DNA from: Thermosediminibacteraceae bacterium
GTDB lineage: Bacteria; Bacillota; Thermosediminibacteria; Thermosediminibacterales; Thermosediminibacteraceae
Assembly (NCBI GenBank): GCA_021890755.1
Contig: JAKKUQ010000006.1
Location: 1-64,000, forward strand
Direction: 5' to 3'
Length of the DNA stretch: 64,000 nucleotides
A program made the position numbers and the translations under genes. Within the stretch, counting starts at the first letter, position 1. The number at the start of each line of letters is the position of its first letter. The notes under the pieces were generated by a model. The model had not been told where the DNA came from and did no database searches. It saw nothing but the letters and a program-made list of their open reading frames with translations. Below, one piece after another: positions 41,595-49,794 of this stretch.

Positions 41595-42533
41595 TTATTC
41601 TGAAGGGAAAAGTCCTTCCACGCTCAGATAGCGCTCTCCAGTGTCCGGGAGTACTGTTACCACTAGGCTATCGCGTTTCATAGCACCTGCTACCTTGCGG
41701 GCGGCGAAAACTGCAGCGCCTGCCGAAATTCCAGCTATAATTCCCTCTTTTGTAGCAAGTTCGCGAGTAGTTTCAAAAGCTTCTTCGTTGGTGACTGTTA
41801 TAATCTCATCAATCAGCTTAAGGTCTAGAACTTTCGGGATGAAACCCGCACCGATACCTTGGATTTTATGAAGCCCCGGCTTACCGCCAGACAGCACGGG
41901 GGACGCTGCAGGCTCTACAGCCACTATCTTGACGTGAGGCACTTCCTCCTTCAATACCCTGGCGACGCCGGTTATCGTTCCTCCGGTGCCGACCCCGGCC
42001 ACGAATGCGTCGAGCTTACCCCCTGTCTGCTCAAGTATTTCAATAGCAGTAGTTTTTTCATGAATTTCCGGATTGGCCGGGTTTTCAAACTGCTGGGGCA
42101 TGAAAGAGTCCTTTATTTCCTTGGTTAGTTCCAAAGCCTTTTCTACTGCTCCTTTCATACCCCGCTCTGGAGGGGTCAAAACCAATTCGGCACCGTATGC
42201 CTTTAGGAGCCTACGCCGTTCCATACTCATTGAGGCCGGCATAACCAGTATCAACCGGTAGCCTTTAACGGCACACACCATTGCAAGACCGATACCGGTA
42301 TTGCCGCTAGTGGGCTCCACGATCGTGGAACCTGGTTTTAAGATTCCCTTCTTTTCGGCCTCCAGGATCATGTTGTAGGATATGCGGTCCTTTACGCTGC
42401 CTCCCGGATTAAAAGACTCGAGCTTTGCTGCGATGGTGGCACCGCCTTCCGGTGAAAGTTTTGAAAGCCTTACCATTGGGGTCTTTCCGATGAGATCGAG
42501 AATTGAATTTTTTATAAAGTTTGTCCTTTCCAT
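41595..42533 (-). CDS. cysK: Cysteine synthase A
   Basis: This PLP-dependent O-acetylserine sulfhydrylase has 312 residues. The PLP lysine is in [10 protein letters not shown] near residue 42, the substrate loop is [10 protein letters not shown], and the phosphate-binding motif is GTGGTITG. The ATG at 42533 follows GAAGG; an in-frame TTG at 42566 would overlap the upstream gene and is less likely. It lies 7 bases after the E1-like gene, so the two are co-transcribed. It may use sulfide or a protein-thiocarboxylate donor (CysM-like); the partner hints at the latter. Confidence 0.93.
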   Translation of the reverse strand: MERTNFIKNSILDLIGKTPMVRLSKLSPEGGATIAAKLESFNPGGSVKDRISYNMILEAEKKGILKPGSTIVEPTSGNTGIGLAMVCAVKGYRLILVMPASMSMERRRLLKAYGAELVLTPPERGMKGAVEKALELTKEIKDSFMPQQFENPANPEIHEKTTAIEILEQTGGKLDAFVAGVGTGGTITGVARVLKEEVPHVKIVAVEPAASPVLSGGKPGLHKIQGIGAGFIPKVLDLKLIDEIITVTNEEAFETTRELATKEGIIAGISAGAAVFAARKVAGAMKRDSLVVTVLPDTGERYLSVEGLFPSE

Positions 42534-42540
42534 GGAGCCT

Positions 42541-43941
42541 TCATTCCTTTCTATTTGAATTTTCAACTATGTCGCAAACAAAGTCATACTCTCCGCTGAG
42601 ATTTTTTAAAGATGGATCTTTACCACAAACGGGACATTCGTCGTTTTTCTTTATCTCAGGAGTCATAAAGTTAAGTTCCAGGGCATCGAAGATCAAAAGC
42701 CTGCCGCTTAAAAGCCTGCCGCAACCCGTCAGGAGTTTTACAACTTCTGCAGCCTCCAGAATCCCCATAACTCCCGGTACAGGGCCTAAAACTCCAGCTT
42801 CGGAGCAGGAGGGAATGTTTCCTGCCGGTGGCATTTTCGGGAAAACGCACCGGTAACAGGGACCTTTGCCTGGCAAGATGGTCATTGCAATGCCCTCAAA
42901 CCGTAAAACGCCGGCTTCGGCCAGCGGTTTTCCTGCGAGGACGCAGGCGTCATTTAAGAGGTAACGGGTAGGGAGGTTATCAACACCATCCATTATTACG
43001 TCATAATCCTTGATGATTTCCAGAGCGTTTTCCTTGGTAAACCGGATGAGGTATTTTTCAATATTTATTTCCGGGTTTATTTTTTTCAGAAAAACTTCTG
43101 CAGATTCAACTTTTGGCATTCCGATTCGGGAAGTGGAATGAAGAATTTGCCTGTTTAAATTGCTGATTTCTACGATATCGCTGTCCACAAGCCCCAAATT
43201 TTTTATTCCGGCCAACACGAGAGCTATTGCCGCAGGTGATCCAAGCCCACCACTGCCAACTATAAGTACCCTTGAGTTGGAAAGGTCTTTGCCCTTTACC
43301 GGATCTTCTGAGACAATACTTTCCAGGACACTTACATCTTCACCTGTTTTAAACTCCATATCAAAAAGGTTGTAATAAAGGGGGATTTCTAAATGCCGGC
43401 CCAGGTTCAAGCATAACTTTATCGCTTCTATAGCTGCCAGAACCCCCGCAAAGCATTGGGAAAAAATTGTGCCAGGGGAATTTTGGGTTGAATCGTTTTC
43501 TTTTTCAGGCAAGGGGATCTTTAAACTTCCCGCCTCTTTTGTAGTTCTTATATATCCATACCAGGGTGCTGTGAAAGTGATTATTTTGGGGACTTCCTCT
43601 AAGCCTTTTAATTCCGGAAAATTGTCGGCCAAGATAGCAAAATCGATTTTTTCTTCTGCCGGGAAGGTAGGGAAATCATTGAAGAACTCTATCTTTAAAT
43701 CGGGATTAAGATCCAGGAGGTTTGCCTTCAAACCTGAAAAGTCTTCCGGTTTTTCCAAAGCTACGTACAACTGCCCTATGCCTGATGCAGCAAGATAATA
43801 AAGCAAGAGAGAAATATTCTTTATAGAATGGGAAGTTATATAGCCTCTTGATTCCAGGAGCTTTTTCTGACCGGGTCCGCTTATTTCAGGCATTATTATG
43901 TGCCTCATAAATCTAAAAAGCTGTTCTTTCGGCAGGATCAC
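42541..43941 (-). CDS. Tandem ThiF/MoeB/E1-like protein with degenerate first domain
   Basis: This 466-residue protein contains two E1-like halves. The C-terminal half is complete: nucleotide motif [30 protein letters not shown], the [14 protein letters not shown] region, [13 protein letters not shown] with the candidate catalytic cysteine, and zinc pairs CYRC and CPVC. The N-terminal half begins with the family opening [11 protein letters not shown], then lacks the Gly-rich loop. It thus resembles an inactive pseudo-E1 joined to an active adenylyltransferase. The GTG at 43941 follows GAGGGGTGG. It should adenylate the C-terminus of a ThiS/MoaD/CysO-like carrier, but none is encoded nearby. 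Confidence 0.85.
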   Translation of the reverse strand: MILPKEQLFRFMRHIIMPEISGPGQKKLLESRGYITSHSIKNISLLLYYLAASGIGQLYVALEKPEDFSGLKANLLDLNPDLKIEFFNDFPTFPAEEKIDFAILADNFPELKGLEEVPKIITFTAPWYGYIRTTKEAGSLKIPLPEKENDSTQNSPGTIFSQCFAGVLAAIEAIKLCLNLGRHLEIPLYYNLFDMEFKTGEDVSVLESIVSEDPVKGKDLSNSRVLIVGSGGLGSPAAIALVLAGIKNLGLVDSDIVEISNLNRQILHSTSRIGMPKVESAEVFLKKINPEINIEKYLIRFTKENALEIIKDYDVIMDGVDNLPTRYLLNDACVLAGKPLAEAGVLRFEGIAMTILPGKGPCYRCVFPKMPPAGNIPSCSEAGVLGPVPGVMGILEAAEVVKLLTGCGRLLSGRLLIFDALELNFMTPEIKKNDECPVCGKDPSLKNLSGEYDFVCDIVENSNRKE

Positions 43942-44048
43942 TGAACCACCCCTCAAAGAATTCCGGGTAAATAGATAAGATTACAATAAAATTATATACT
44001 CCTGCAATGACAGTGTCAAACATAAAAAGGAACCGTTTTACAAGGTCC

Positions 44049-44594
44049 CTAGGTTTTCCATATAATAGATTTTCGAAGAGATGAAGAAAGGAGCGATGCG
44101 GCCAGGACTTTTAATAGATCCCCCGGGATAAAGGGAAGTGCTCCGGCAGTTACTGCAGCAGTTATATCCATATCGGTTATAAGCGCTAAATAAAAAGTAC
44201 CTGCAGTATACACCACTATTATGCCACCAAGGATATTAGAAAGAATAAGCATTAAAAAAGTAGGATTTCTTTTTCTAAGCATAAAAGCTATTATGTAAGC
44301 TGCGATGGGCCAGCTCATGATGTATCCACCAGTAGGACCTATAAGCGCTCCGAGCCCGGCAGCCCCTGCGGAAAATACGGGAAGCCCTGCGATTCCCATG
44401 GATATATAAACCACCATGCATAAAAACGCCGTCTTTGGTGGTAAAAGACTTCCCGCCAGCATAACCGCTAGGGTTTGCAACGTTACAGGAACTGGGCTAA
44501 AGGGTAAGGGAATTCTTATGTAGCTTAAAACTGCCGTCAGTGCAGCAAAAAGTGCACAATAAGTTATATCTACGGCTGAAAGTCTTTGATTCAC
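44049..44594 (-). CDS. bioY: Biotin transporter BioY
   Basis: BioY is the substrate-binding membrane subunit (S-component) of an ECF-type biotin importer. The 181-residue protein has six hydrophobic segments and the BioY signatures PFSPVPVTLQTLAVMLAG and LGALIGPTGGYIMSWP. The energising ECF subunits are not in this window. GGAAAGGAG precedes the ATG. A BirA-type operator overlaps its promoter, so biotin should repress it. Confidence 0.95.
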   Translation of the reverse strand: MNQRLSAVDITYCALFAALTAVLSYIRIPLPFSPVPVTLQTLAVMLAGSLLPPKTAFLCMVVYISMGIAGLPVFSAGAAGLGALIGPTGGYIMSWPIAAYIIAFMLRKRNPTFLMLILSNILGGIIVVYTAGTFYLALITDMDITAAVTAGALPFIPGDLLKVLAASLLSSSLRKSIIWKT

Positions 44595-44631
44595 GTTTAA
44601 GCTCCTTTCCTATATATGTATTTTTTAAGAC

Positions 44632-44660
44632 ATTTTAGTGTAAGTTATGTTTAATGTCAA
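44632..44660 (-). promoter_or_regulatory. Promoter of bioY
   Basis: On the minus strand TTGACA (44660-44655), 17-base spacer, TAAAAT (44637-44632). The -35 box lies inside one arm of the BirA-type operator. Confidence 0.8.
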
Positions 44661-44685
44661 CCATAATAAAAAATTAAGTTAACAA
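44654..44685 (-). promoter_or_regulatory. BirA (biotin repressor) operator
   Basis: TTGTTAAC, 16 bases, then GTTGACAT on the minus strand. The consensus is TTGTTAAC-N15/16-GTTAACAA, so one arm is perfect and the other matches 6 of 8. Confidence 0.78.
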
Positions 44686-44697
44686 ACCATATTTTTC

Positions 44698-44727
44698 TTG
44701 ATCTTTTTCATTAAAAAAGGATAAAAT
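44698..44727 (+). promoter_or_regulatory. Promoter of the HMA metallochaperone
   Basis: TTGATC (44698-44703), 18-base spacer, TAAAAT (44722-44727). No CsoR-like palindrome is present here, unlike at the copA region. Confidence 0.6.
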
Positions 44728-44748
44728 ATTTGAAAGGGAGGGATGAAA

Positions 44749-44985
44749 ATGTCTGGTTGTTGCGGCGGTCAGAGAAGATCTGATATCACACTGAAAGTCT
44801 CGGGTATGTCTTGCTCGCACTGCAAGCATTCCATAGAGTCGGCAGTAAAGGCCTTGCCTGGCATAGAGAAAGTAGAGGCAAAAGTTGAGGAAGGTAAGGT
44901 GGATGTGTCTTTCGACCCTTCAAAAGTCTCGCTTGAACAGATGACAACAGCCATCGAAGATGCCGGATACGAGGTTGAAAGATAG
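44749..44985 (+). CDS. Heavy-metal-associated (CopZ-like) metallochaperone
   Basis: A single HMA domain of 78 residues with the ligand motif GMSCSHC and the usual C-terminal DAGYEVE. An extra CC pair sits at the start (MSGCCGGQ). The ATG at 44749 is well spaced from GGGAGGG; another ATG at 44743 is too close. It probably shuttles Cu+ to CopA, but it has its own promoter and lies 6 kb away. Another soft metal is possible. Confidence 0.88.
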   Translation: MSGCCGGQRRSDITLKVSGMSCSHCKHSIESAVKALPGIEKVEAKVEEGKVDVSFDPSKVSLEQMTTAIEDAGYEVER

Positions 44986-45025
44986 GATTTTATGCTCCCC
45001 AAGTGGGCATAAAATCCTTTTTTTT
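44984..45025 (+). terminator. Terminator after the metallochaperone
   Basis: AGGATTTTATGC (44984-44995) pairs with GCATAAAATCCT (45007-45018) and is followed by a T run. Confidence 0.88.
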
Positions 45026-45057
45026 GCCTTTCGAGCTAGAGGTATTTTCCACTTGTC

Positions 45058-45087
45058 TTGACCCAAAAAAATATGGTACACTATAGG
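45058..45087 (+). promoter_or_regulatory. Promoter of the NusG-II/Gx/maf group
   Basis: TTGACC (45058-45063), 18-base spacer, TATAGG (45082-45087). Confidence 0.5.
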
Positions 45088-45111
45088 TAATGTTAAGGAA
45101 GGCGATTTACC

Positions 45112-45495
45112 ATGTTGACAAGAGGGGATAAAATTTTAATAGCACTCATACTTGTATTTGCTATGGCAATTTTTACCGGCTTTCAAATTTACGGCTTTAG
45201 TGGTGAAAAAACCTATGCCGTTATAGAAGTAAATGGAAAGGAATACCAAAAGATTTCCCTGGGGAAAGACGGCCCAAAGCTTCAACTGAAAGTGCCTGGA
45301 GCGATGGGGGATCTTGTACTGGAAGTCGACAGGTACAGGGTCAGGGTACTTTCTTCTGACTGTCCCGACAAGGACTGCATAAGGCAGGGATGGGCGTCCC
45401 GCCCCGGACAAGCACTTGTATGCCTTCCGAACCGCGTTGTTGTAAAAATAGTAAACAATAAGTCGTCGGGCGAATTGGATGGAGTAAGTTTCTAA
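45112..45495 (+). CDS. NusG domain II-containing protein
   Basis: This 127-residue protein has one N-terminal membrane anchor (ILIALILVFAMAIFTGF) and an extracytoplasmic domain of the NusG-domain-II type with two cysteines in DCPDKDC and one in LVCLPNRVVV. It regularly precedes a Gx transporter gene, as here (24 bases). The pair may support isoprenoid or flavin-related export; this is not established. Confidence 0.85.
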   Translation: MLTRGDKILIALILVFAMAIFTGFQIYGFSGEKTYAVIEVNGKEYQKISLGKDGPKLQLKVPGAMGDLVLEVDRYRVRVLSSDCPDKDCIRQGWASRPGQALVCLPNRVVVKIVNNKSSGELDGVSF

Positions 45496-45519
45496 AAAGG
45501 CTGTTAAGGATGATGGGTT

Positions 45520-46050
45520 ATGTCTGGCAGCAAAAAAATGGTATACATGTCACTGCTTGTGGCTGGTGGCGTTGCTCTTCATCTGGTAGAAAGTTTGATA
45601 CCGGTGCCCTTCCCTGTGCCAGGAGCAAAACTTGGCCTTGCCAACATTATTTCTTTGCTGGCGATAGTTCTTTACGGAACTAGAGAGGGGCTTCAGGTAA
45701 ACGTTTTAAGATGCCTCATAGGCGCTACATTGGGAGGTTCAATGTCAAGCCTGCTTTACAGCCTCGCGGGAGCTATATCGAGCACTATCATGATGGGAAT
45801 GATATTTAAACATTTTAAAAATGTATTCAGCCTTGTTGGTGTCAGCATAATCGGAAGCGTGACCCACAACATCGCGCAGGTGACGGTGGCAAGTATAGTG
45901 CTTTCTACTTTTGGACTTTATTCTTATTTACCTTTTTTGATGGTTGTGGGACTTTTTACGGGTATTTTTACTGGCCTCGCAGCCATTTATGCAAGAGAAA
46001 AGCTAATTGTCAACCTCAGGCTGCTGGATGTGATGGAAAAAAGGAGATGA
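45520..46050 (+). CDS. Gx transporter family protein (HepI-like membrane protein)
   Basis: This 176-residue membrane protein has about six hydrophobic segments, with GVALHLVESLIPVPFPVPGAKLGLANI near the start. It is often annotated as 'heptaprenyl diphosphate synthase component I' but resembles ECF-type S-components and has no prenyltransferase motif. The substrate is unknown. It is seven bases from maf. Confidence 0.82.
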   Translation: MSGSKKMVYMSLLVAGGVALHLVESLIPVPFPVPGAKLGLANIISLLAIVLYGTREGLQVNVLRCLIGATLGGSMSSLLYSLAGAISSTIMMGMIFKHFKNVFSLVGVSIIGSVTHNIAQVTVASIVLSTFGLYSYLPFLMVVGLFTGIFTGLAAIYAREKLIVNLRLLDVMEKRR

Positions 46051-46057
46051 GGCCGTA

Positions 46058-46648
46058 ATGGAGCAAACCAAGGCTCCAAAATTAATCCTAGCTTCCGCCT
46101 CTCCGAGGAGACAAGCACTGCTCGCACAGGTAGGGCTTGAATTTGAAGTTATTCCAAGTTCCATTGATGAAGTAATGCCCCCTAAAGGTTTGCCAGAACT
46201 CATCGCAACTTCACTTGCCGAGCAGAAAGCTATGGACGTGGCCCTTCGCGTAGGAGAGGGCATTGTAATCGCCGCAGATACAGTAGTTGCGCTGGACGAT
46301 AGTATTTTGGGAAAGCCAAAAAATGAGGACGAGGCAAGGAAAATGCTTGAAAGACTGAGTAATAAGTGGCACAGGGTTTTTACTGGCATTGCAGTTATCG
46401 ATGCCGCATCTTTCAAAAAAGTTTCCGATTATGAGGAAAGTCGAGTGAAGTTTAAGGCCCTTTCTGCCAGTGAGATTGAAAATTACATAAAGACTGGCGA
46501 GCCCATGGATAAAGCCGGTGGTTACGGTATTCAGGGAAAAGGAGCTTTGCTTGTAGAGAAAATAGAAGGATGTTATTATAATATCGTGGGACTACCGCTT
46601 TTCAAGCTGGGTTGTCTGCTTTCTTCTTTTGGCATAAAAATTCTTTGA
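46058..46648 (+). CDS. maf: Maf-family nucleoside triphosphate pyrophosphatase
   Basis: This 196-residue Maf protein hydrolyses dTTP/UTP or modified nucleotides. It has the opening LILASASPRRQALLAQVG, then IAADTVVALDD and GKPKNEDEARKMLERLS, and KAGGYGIQGKGALLV. It begins the conserved maf-radC-mreBCD-min cluster of Firmicutes. Confidence 0.95.
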   Translation: MEQTKAPKLILASASPRRQALLAQVGLEFEVIPSSIDEVMPPKGLPELIATSLAEQKAMDVALRVGEGIVIAADTVVALDDSILGKPKNEDEARKMLERLSNKWHRVFTGIAVIDAASFKKVSDYEESRVKFKALSASEIENYIKTGEPMDKAGGYGIQGKGALLVEKIEGCYYNIVGLPLFKLGCLLSSFGIKIL

Positions 46649-46664
46649 CCAGGAGGATACTACG

Positions 46665-47357
46665 GTGTCATCTTTGAAAATTAAAGATTTACCTCTTGAG
46701 GTAAGGCCCAGAGAACGCCTTCTGAAGTACGGAGCCGAAGCATTGAGCGATGCTGAACTTTTGGCACTCTTGATAAGGACCGGCACCGTAGCTGAGTCAG
46801 CCTTGGTACTGGCCCATAGGGTGCTGAAAGGAGATGGAACGGCAACGGGGCTAGAATTTGTGGCAGCTGCCAGCATTGAAGAGCTCTCAAAAATAAAAGG
46901 AATCGGACTTGCAAAAGCTGTGCAAATTAAAGCGGCTGTCGAACTGGGCCGAAGGATTTCAGCCCATTGCAGACGTGGTGATGTCGTAATATCCTCACCG
47001 GAGGATGTGAAAAAATTATTAATGGAAGAAATGCGATTTTTAGATAAGGAGCACTTCAAGGTTATTCTTCTCAATGTAAAAAACCGGGTAATATCGGTGG
47101 AAAACATTTCGGTGGGCAGCCTTAACTCTTCTATAGTACATCCGAGGGAGGTCTTTAAACCTGCTATTAAAAGGAGCAGTGCTGCGGTAATACTGGTGCA
47201 TAACCATCCAAGCGGTGATCCGACGCCGAGCAGAGAAGACATAGAAATAACGCGTAGGCTAATGGAGGCAGGTAAAATCCTCGGGATAGAAGTGCTTGAT
47301 CATATAATTTTTGGTAATCCCAATTATTTGAGTTTCAAGGAGAAAGGACTTTTATAG
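46665..47357 (+). CDS. radC: RadC family (JAB/MPN domain) protein
   Basis: This 230-residue RadC has an N-terminal helix-hairpin-helix (KIKGIGLAKAVQIKAA) and a C-terminal JAB-like domain with HNHPSGDPTPSREDIE, the zinc-binding HxH-Dx motif. GTG at 46665 follows CAGGAGGAT. Despite its name, a DNA repair role is doubtful across the family. Confidence 0.95.
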   Translation: MSSLKIKDLPLEVRPRERLLKYGAEALSDAELLALLIRTGTVAESALVLAHRVLKGDGTATGLEFVAAASIEELSKIKGIGLAKAVQIKAAVELGRRISAHCRRGDVVISSPEDVKKLLMEEMRFLDKEHFKVILLNVKNRVISVENISVGSLNSSIVHPREVFKPAIKRSSAAVILVHNHPSGDPTPSREDIEITRRLMEAGKILGIEVLDHIIFGNPNYLSFKEKGLL

Positions 47358-47373
47358 AAAGGAGTAGCTATGC

Positions 47374-48408
47374 ATGTTTGGACTTTTCAAGGCGCTGTCG
47401 AAAGATATAGGAATAGACCTTGGCACGGCAAATACGCTCGTGCATGTTAAAGGCAAGGGTGTAGTGCTTAGAGAGCCATCAGTGGTGGCAATCCAGAGGG
47501 ATACCGGAGAGATTTTAGCCGTAGGTGAAGAAGCAAAACACATGATAGGGAGAACCCCCGGCAACATCGTGGCTATAAGGCCTTTGAAAGATGGCGTTAT
47601 TGCAGATTTCGACGTAACCCAGGCGATGCTGAAACACCTTATATCCAAGGCTCTAAAGAGCAAAGGTATAGTCAAGCCTCGAGTCGTGGTTAGCATGCCT
47701 TCTGGTGTCACGGAAGTAGAAAAAATGGCTGTAATAAATGCAACATTGCATGCTGGAGCAAGAGAAGCATATCTTATAGAGGAACCTATGGCGGCTGCCA
47801 TAGGAGCGGGGCTTGAAGTGCAGGAACCCACGGGCAACATGATCGTGGATATAGGTGGCGGTACTACTGAAGTAGCTATCATATCTCTTGGAGGTATTGT
47901 TAGCAGCAAATCCATCCGCGTAGGCGGAGACGAGATGGATGAAGCAATAGTGAGCCACATCAAAAAAGAATACAATCTCATGATTGGTGAGCGTACAGCA
48001 GAAGAAATTAAAATTACCATTGGATCTGCTTTTCCAAAGCCCAAAGAAGAGACAATGGAGGTAAGAGGAAGGGACTTAGTAACAGGTTTGCCAAAGACGA
48101 TAAAGGTGAGCTCCGAGGAAATAAGAGAAGCGCTTATGGAACCGGTAAATAGTATTTTAGATGCCATAAAAGTTACGCTGGAAAAAACTCCCCCAGAGCT
48201 TGCGGCTGATATAATGGATCGGGGTATTGTGATGGTTGGTGGCGGAGCATTGTTATACGGCCTTGATAAGCTGGTCAACCACGAGACTGGAATGCCAGTT
48301 CATATAGCCGAAAACCCCCTAGACTGCGTCGCACTTGGGACAGGCAAAGCTCTCGAAGAATTAGACCTTTTAAAGCGCGTGCAGGTCTCCTCGAAAAAAG
48401 TCTTTTAA
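47374..48408 (+). CDS. mreB: Rod-shape protein MreB
   Basis: This 344-residue actin homologue positions the elongation machinery. It shows the phosphate loops [16 protein letters not shown] and [18 protein letters not shown] and the adenosine motif [23 protein letters not shown] precedes the ATG. It is followed directly by mreC and mreD. Confidence 0.97.
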   Translation: MFGLFKALSKDIGIDLGTANTLVHVKGKGVVLREPSVVAIQRDTGEILAVGEEAKHMIGRTPGNIVAIRPLKDGVIADFDVTQAMLKHLISKALKSKGIVKPRVVVSMPSGVTEVEKMAVINATLHAGAREAYLIEEPMAAAIGAGLEVQEPTGNMIVDIGGGTTEVAIISLGGIVSSKSIRVGGDEMDEAIVSHIKKEYNLMIGERTAEEIKITIGSAFPKPKEETMEVRGRDLVTGLPKTIKVSSEEIREALMEPVNSILDAIKVTLEKTPPELAADIMDRGIVMVGGGALLYGLDKLVNHETGMPVHIAENPLDCVALGTGKALEELDLLKRVQVSSKKVF

Positions 48409-48423
48409 AGGACGTGGTGCTTT

Positions 48424-49272
48424 TTGCTGCGCCTTGGGCGTTATAAAAAAGTCTTTTTCCTGATTTTAATCGTGATTGCTTTGAGTTTTACAGTAAATAT
48501 TACTGGCAACAATCGGCTCTTATTCAACATGCTGGAATATCCTGTCATCTCTCTGTTAAAACCCGTTCAGGAAGCCTTCGCGTGGGTATCCCATAAGGCA
48601 CAAGGCAGTATAACATCGATTTCCCATCTGTTTTACCTGAAAAGGGAAAACGAGGAATTGAAAAAACAAGTGGCAGAGCTATTGGCATACAAACACAAAT
48701 TTCTAGAATATAGCGAAGAAAATGCAAGATTGCGTCGAATGTTAGATTTTAAGGAAAAAAATCCCGAGTACGATATGGTAGCAGCAGAAGTGATTGGAAG
48801 AGATCCTAGCAATTGGTTTCACATGATAATTATCAATAAAGGAAGAAAAAGTGGAATTTCAGAAAATATGGCAGTTGTTACGGAAAGAGGATTGGTGGGA
48901 TATACAGTAGATGTGGGCGAAGATTGGTCGAAGGTTTTAATGCTTTTGGATAACAGAATGTCAGTAAGCGCTATGATACAGAGGACCAGGGATAACGGCA
49001 TCCTTAAAGGCAATATCGCTCCGGCACCTCCTGGATATGCCAAAATGGTATTTTTGCCAGCGGATGCCCAGATCGTTAAAGGAGATAAAGTTATATCTTC
49101 CGGTTTAGGTGGGATAGTTCCCAAAGGTATACTCATAGGCGAAGTAGTGGAGGTAAAAAAAGAGTCGGATAATTTAACCCAGTACGCCATAGTGAAGCCT
49201 GCAGTAGATTTCCAGAAATTAGAGGAAGTTTTTGTCATAAGAAGCGAAAGAGCGCTACCAGGGGGTGAATAA
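48424..49272 (+). CDS. mreC: Rod-shape protein MreC
   Basis: This 282-residue protein has one membrane span near residues 10-28, a coiled coil at about 65-105 (KRENEELKKQVAELLAYK) and the beta-rich MreC domain beyond (VIGRDPSNWFHMIIINKG). The TTG at 48424 is the start, 15 bases after mreB. It links MreB to the PBP/RodA synthase. Confidence 0.95.
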   Translation: MLRLGRYKKVFFLILIVIALSFTVNITGNNRLLFNMLEYPVISLLKPVQEAFAWVSHKAQGSITSISHLFYLKRENEELKKQVAELLAYKHKFLEYSEENARLRRMLDFKEKNPEYDMVAAEVIGRDPSNWFHMIIINKGRKSGISENMAVVTERGLVGYTVDVGEDWSKVLMLLDNRMSVSAMIQRTRDNGILKGNIAPAPPGYAKMVFLPADAQIVKGDKVISSGLGGIVPKGILIGEVVEVKKESDNLTQYAIVKPAVDFQKLEEVFVIRSERALPGGE

Positions 49273-49275
49273 TTT

Positions 49276-49776
49276 TTGCGGTCCTTAACCTATTTAATAA
49301 TAGCTATTTTATTGATTATAGCCCAGTCCACCTTAGGGGTACTTTTTAAAATAGGAAGCGTAAAGCCTGATTTTGTACTGGTGTTGGTGCTTTGTGTGGC
49401 ATTGATCAAGGGAGAGAGTATTGGAGCCGGTTACGGTTTAATAATTGGGCTTATTGAAGATATAGTTTACGGGAAATTTTTAGGGTTTAATGCTCTTATT
49501 AAGTTCCTAACTGGTTATTTTGTGGGTTATGGAACTAGAGATTTGTTTAAAGGCCCCGTGGTATTCACCATGGGCTTTGTTTTCGTAGGAACGATCCTTT
49601 ACAACCTCTTATTTTTGACAGCTTGTTTGCTTTTTACTCCCGAATACAAGATGGGCATTTTTCTGCCTCAAGTAGCATATTCCGCTCTTTACAATGCATT
49701 AATTGGTCCCGCGATGTATGGTGCAGTTTTAAGGCTGGAAAAAGTTCTGAATTATTATTTTGTGACAAAATATTAA
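49276..49776 (+). CDS. mreD: Rod-shape protein MreD
   Basis: This 166-residue membrane protein has five or six spans and the MreD pattern KPDFVLVLVLCVALIKG, then GLIEDIVYGKFLGFNAL. A TTG start at 49276, three bases after mreC, follows GGGGGTGA. It works with MreC in elongation. Confidence 0.93.
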   Translation: MRSLTYLIIAILLIIAQSTLGVLFKIGSVKPDFVLVLVLCVALIKGESIGAGYGLIIGLIEDIVYGKFLGFNALIKFLTGYFVGYGTRDLFKGPVVFTMGFVFVGTILYNLLFLTACLLFTPEYKMGIFLPQVAYSALYNALIGPAMYGAVLRLEKVLNYYFVTKY

Positions 49777-49794
49777 GTCCAGGGGAGAATTGCC

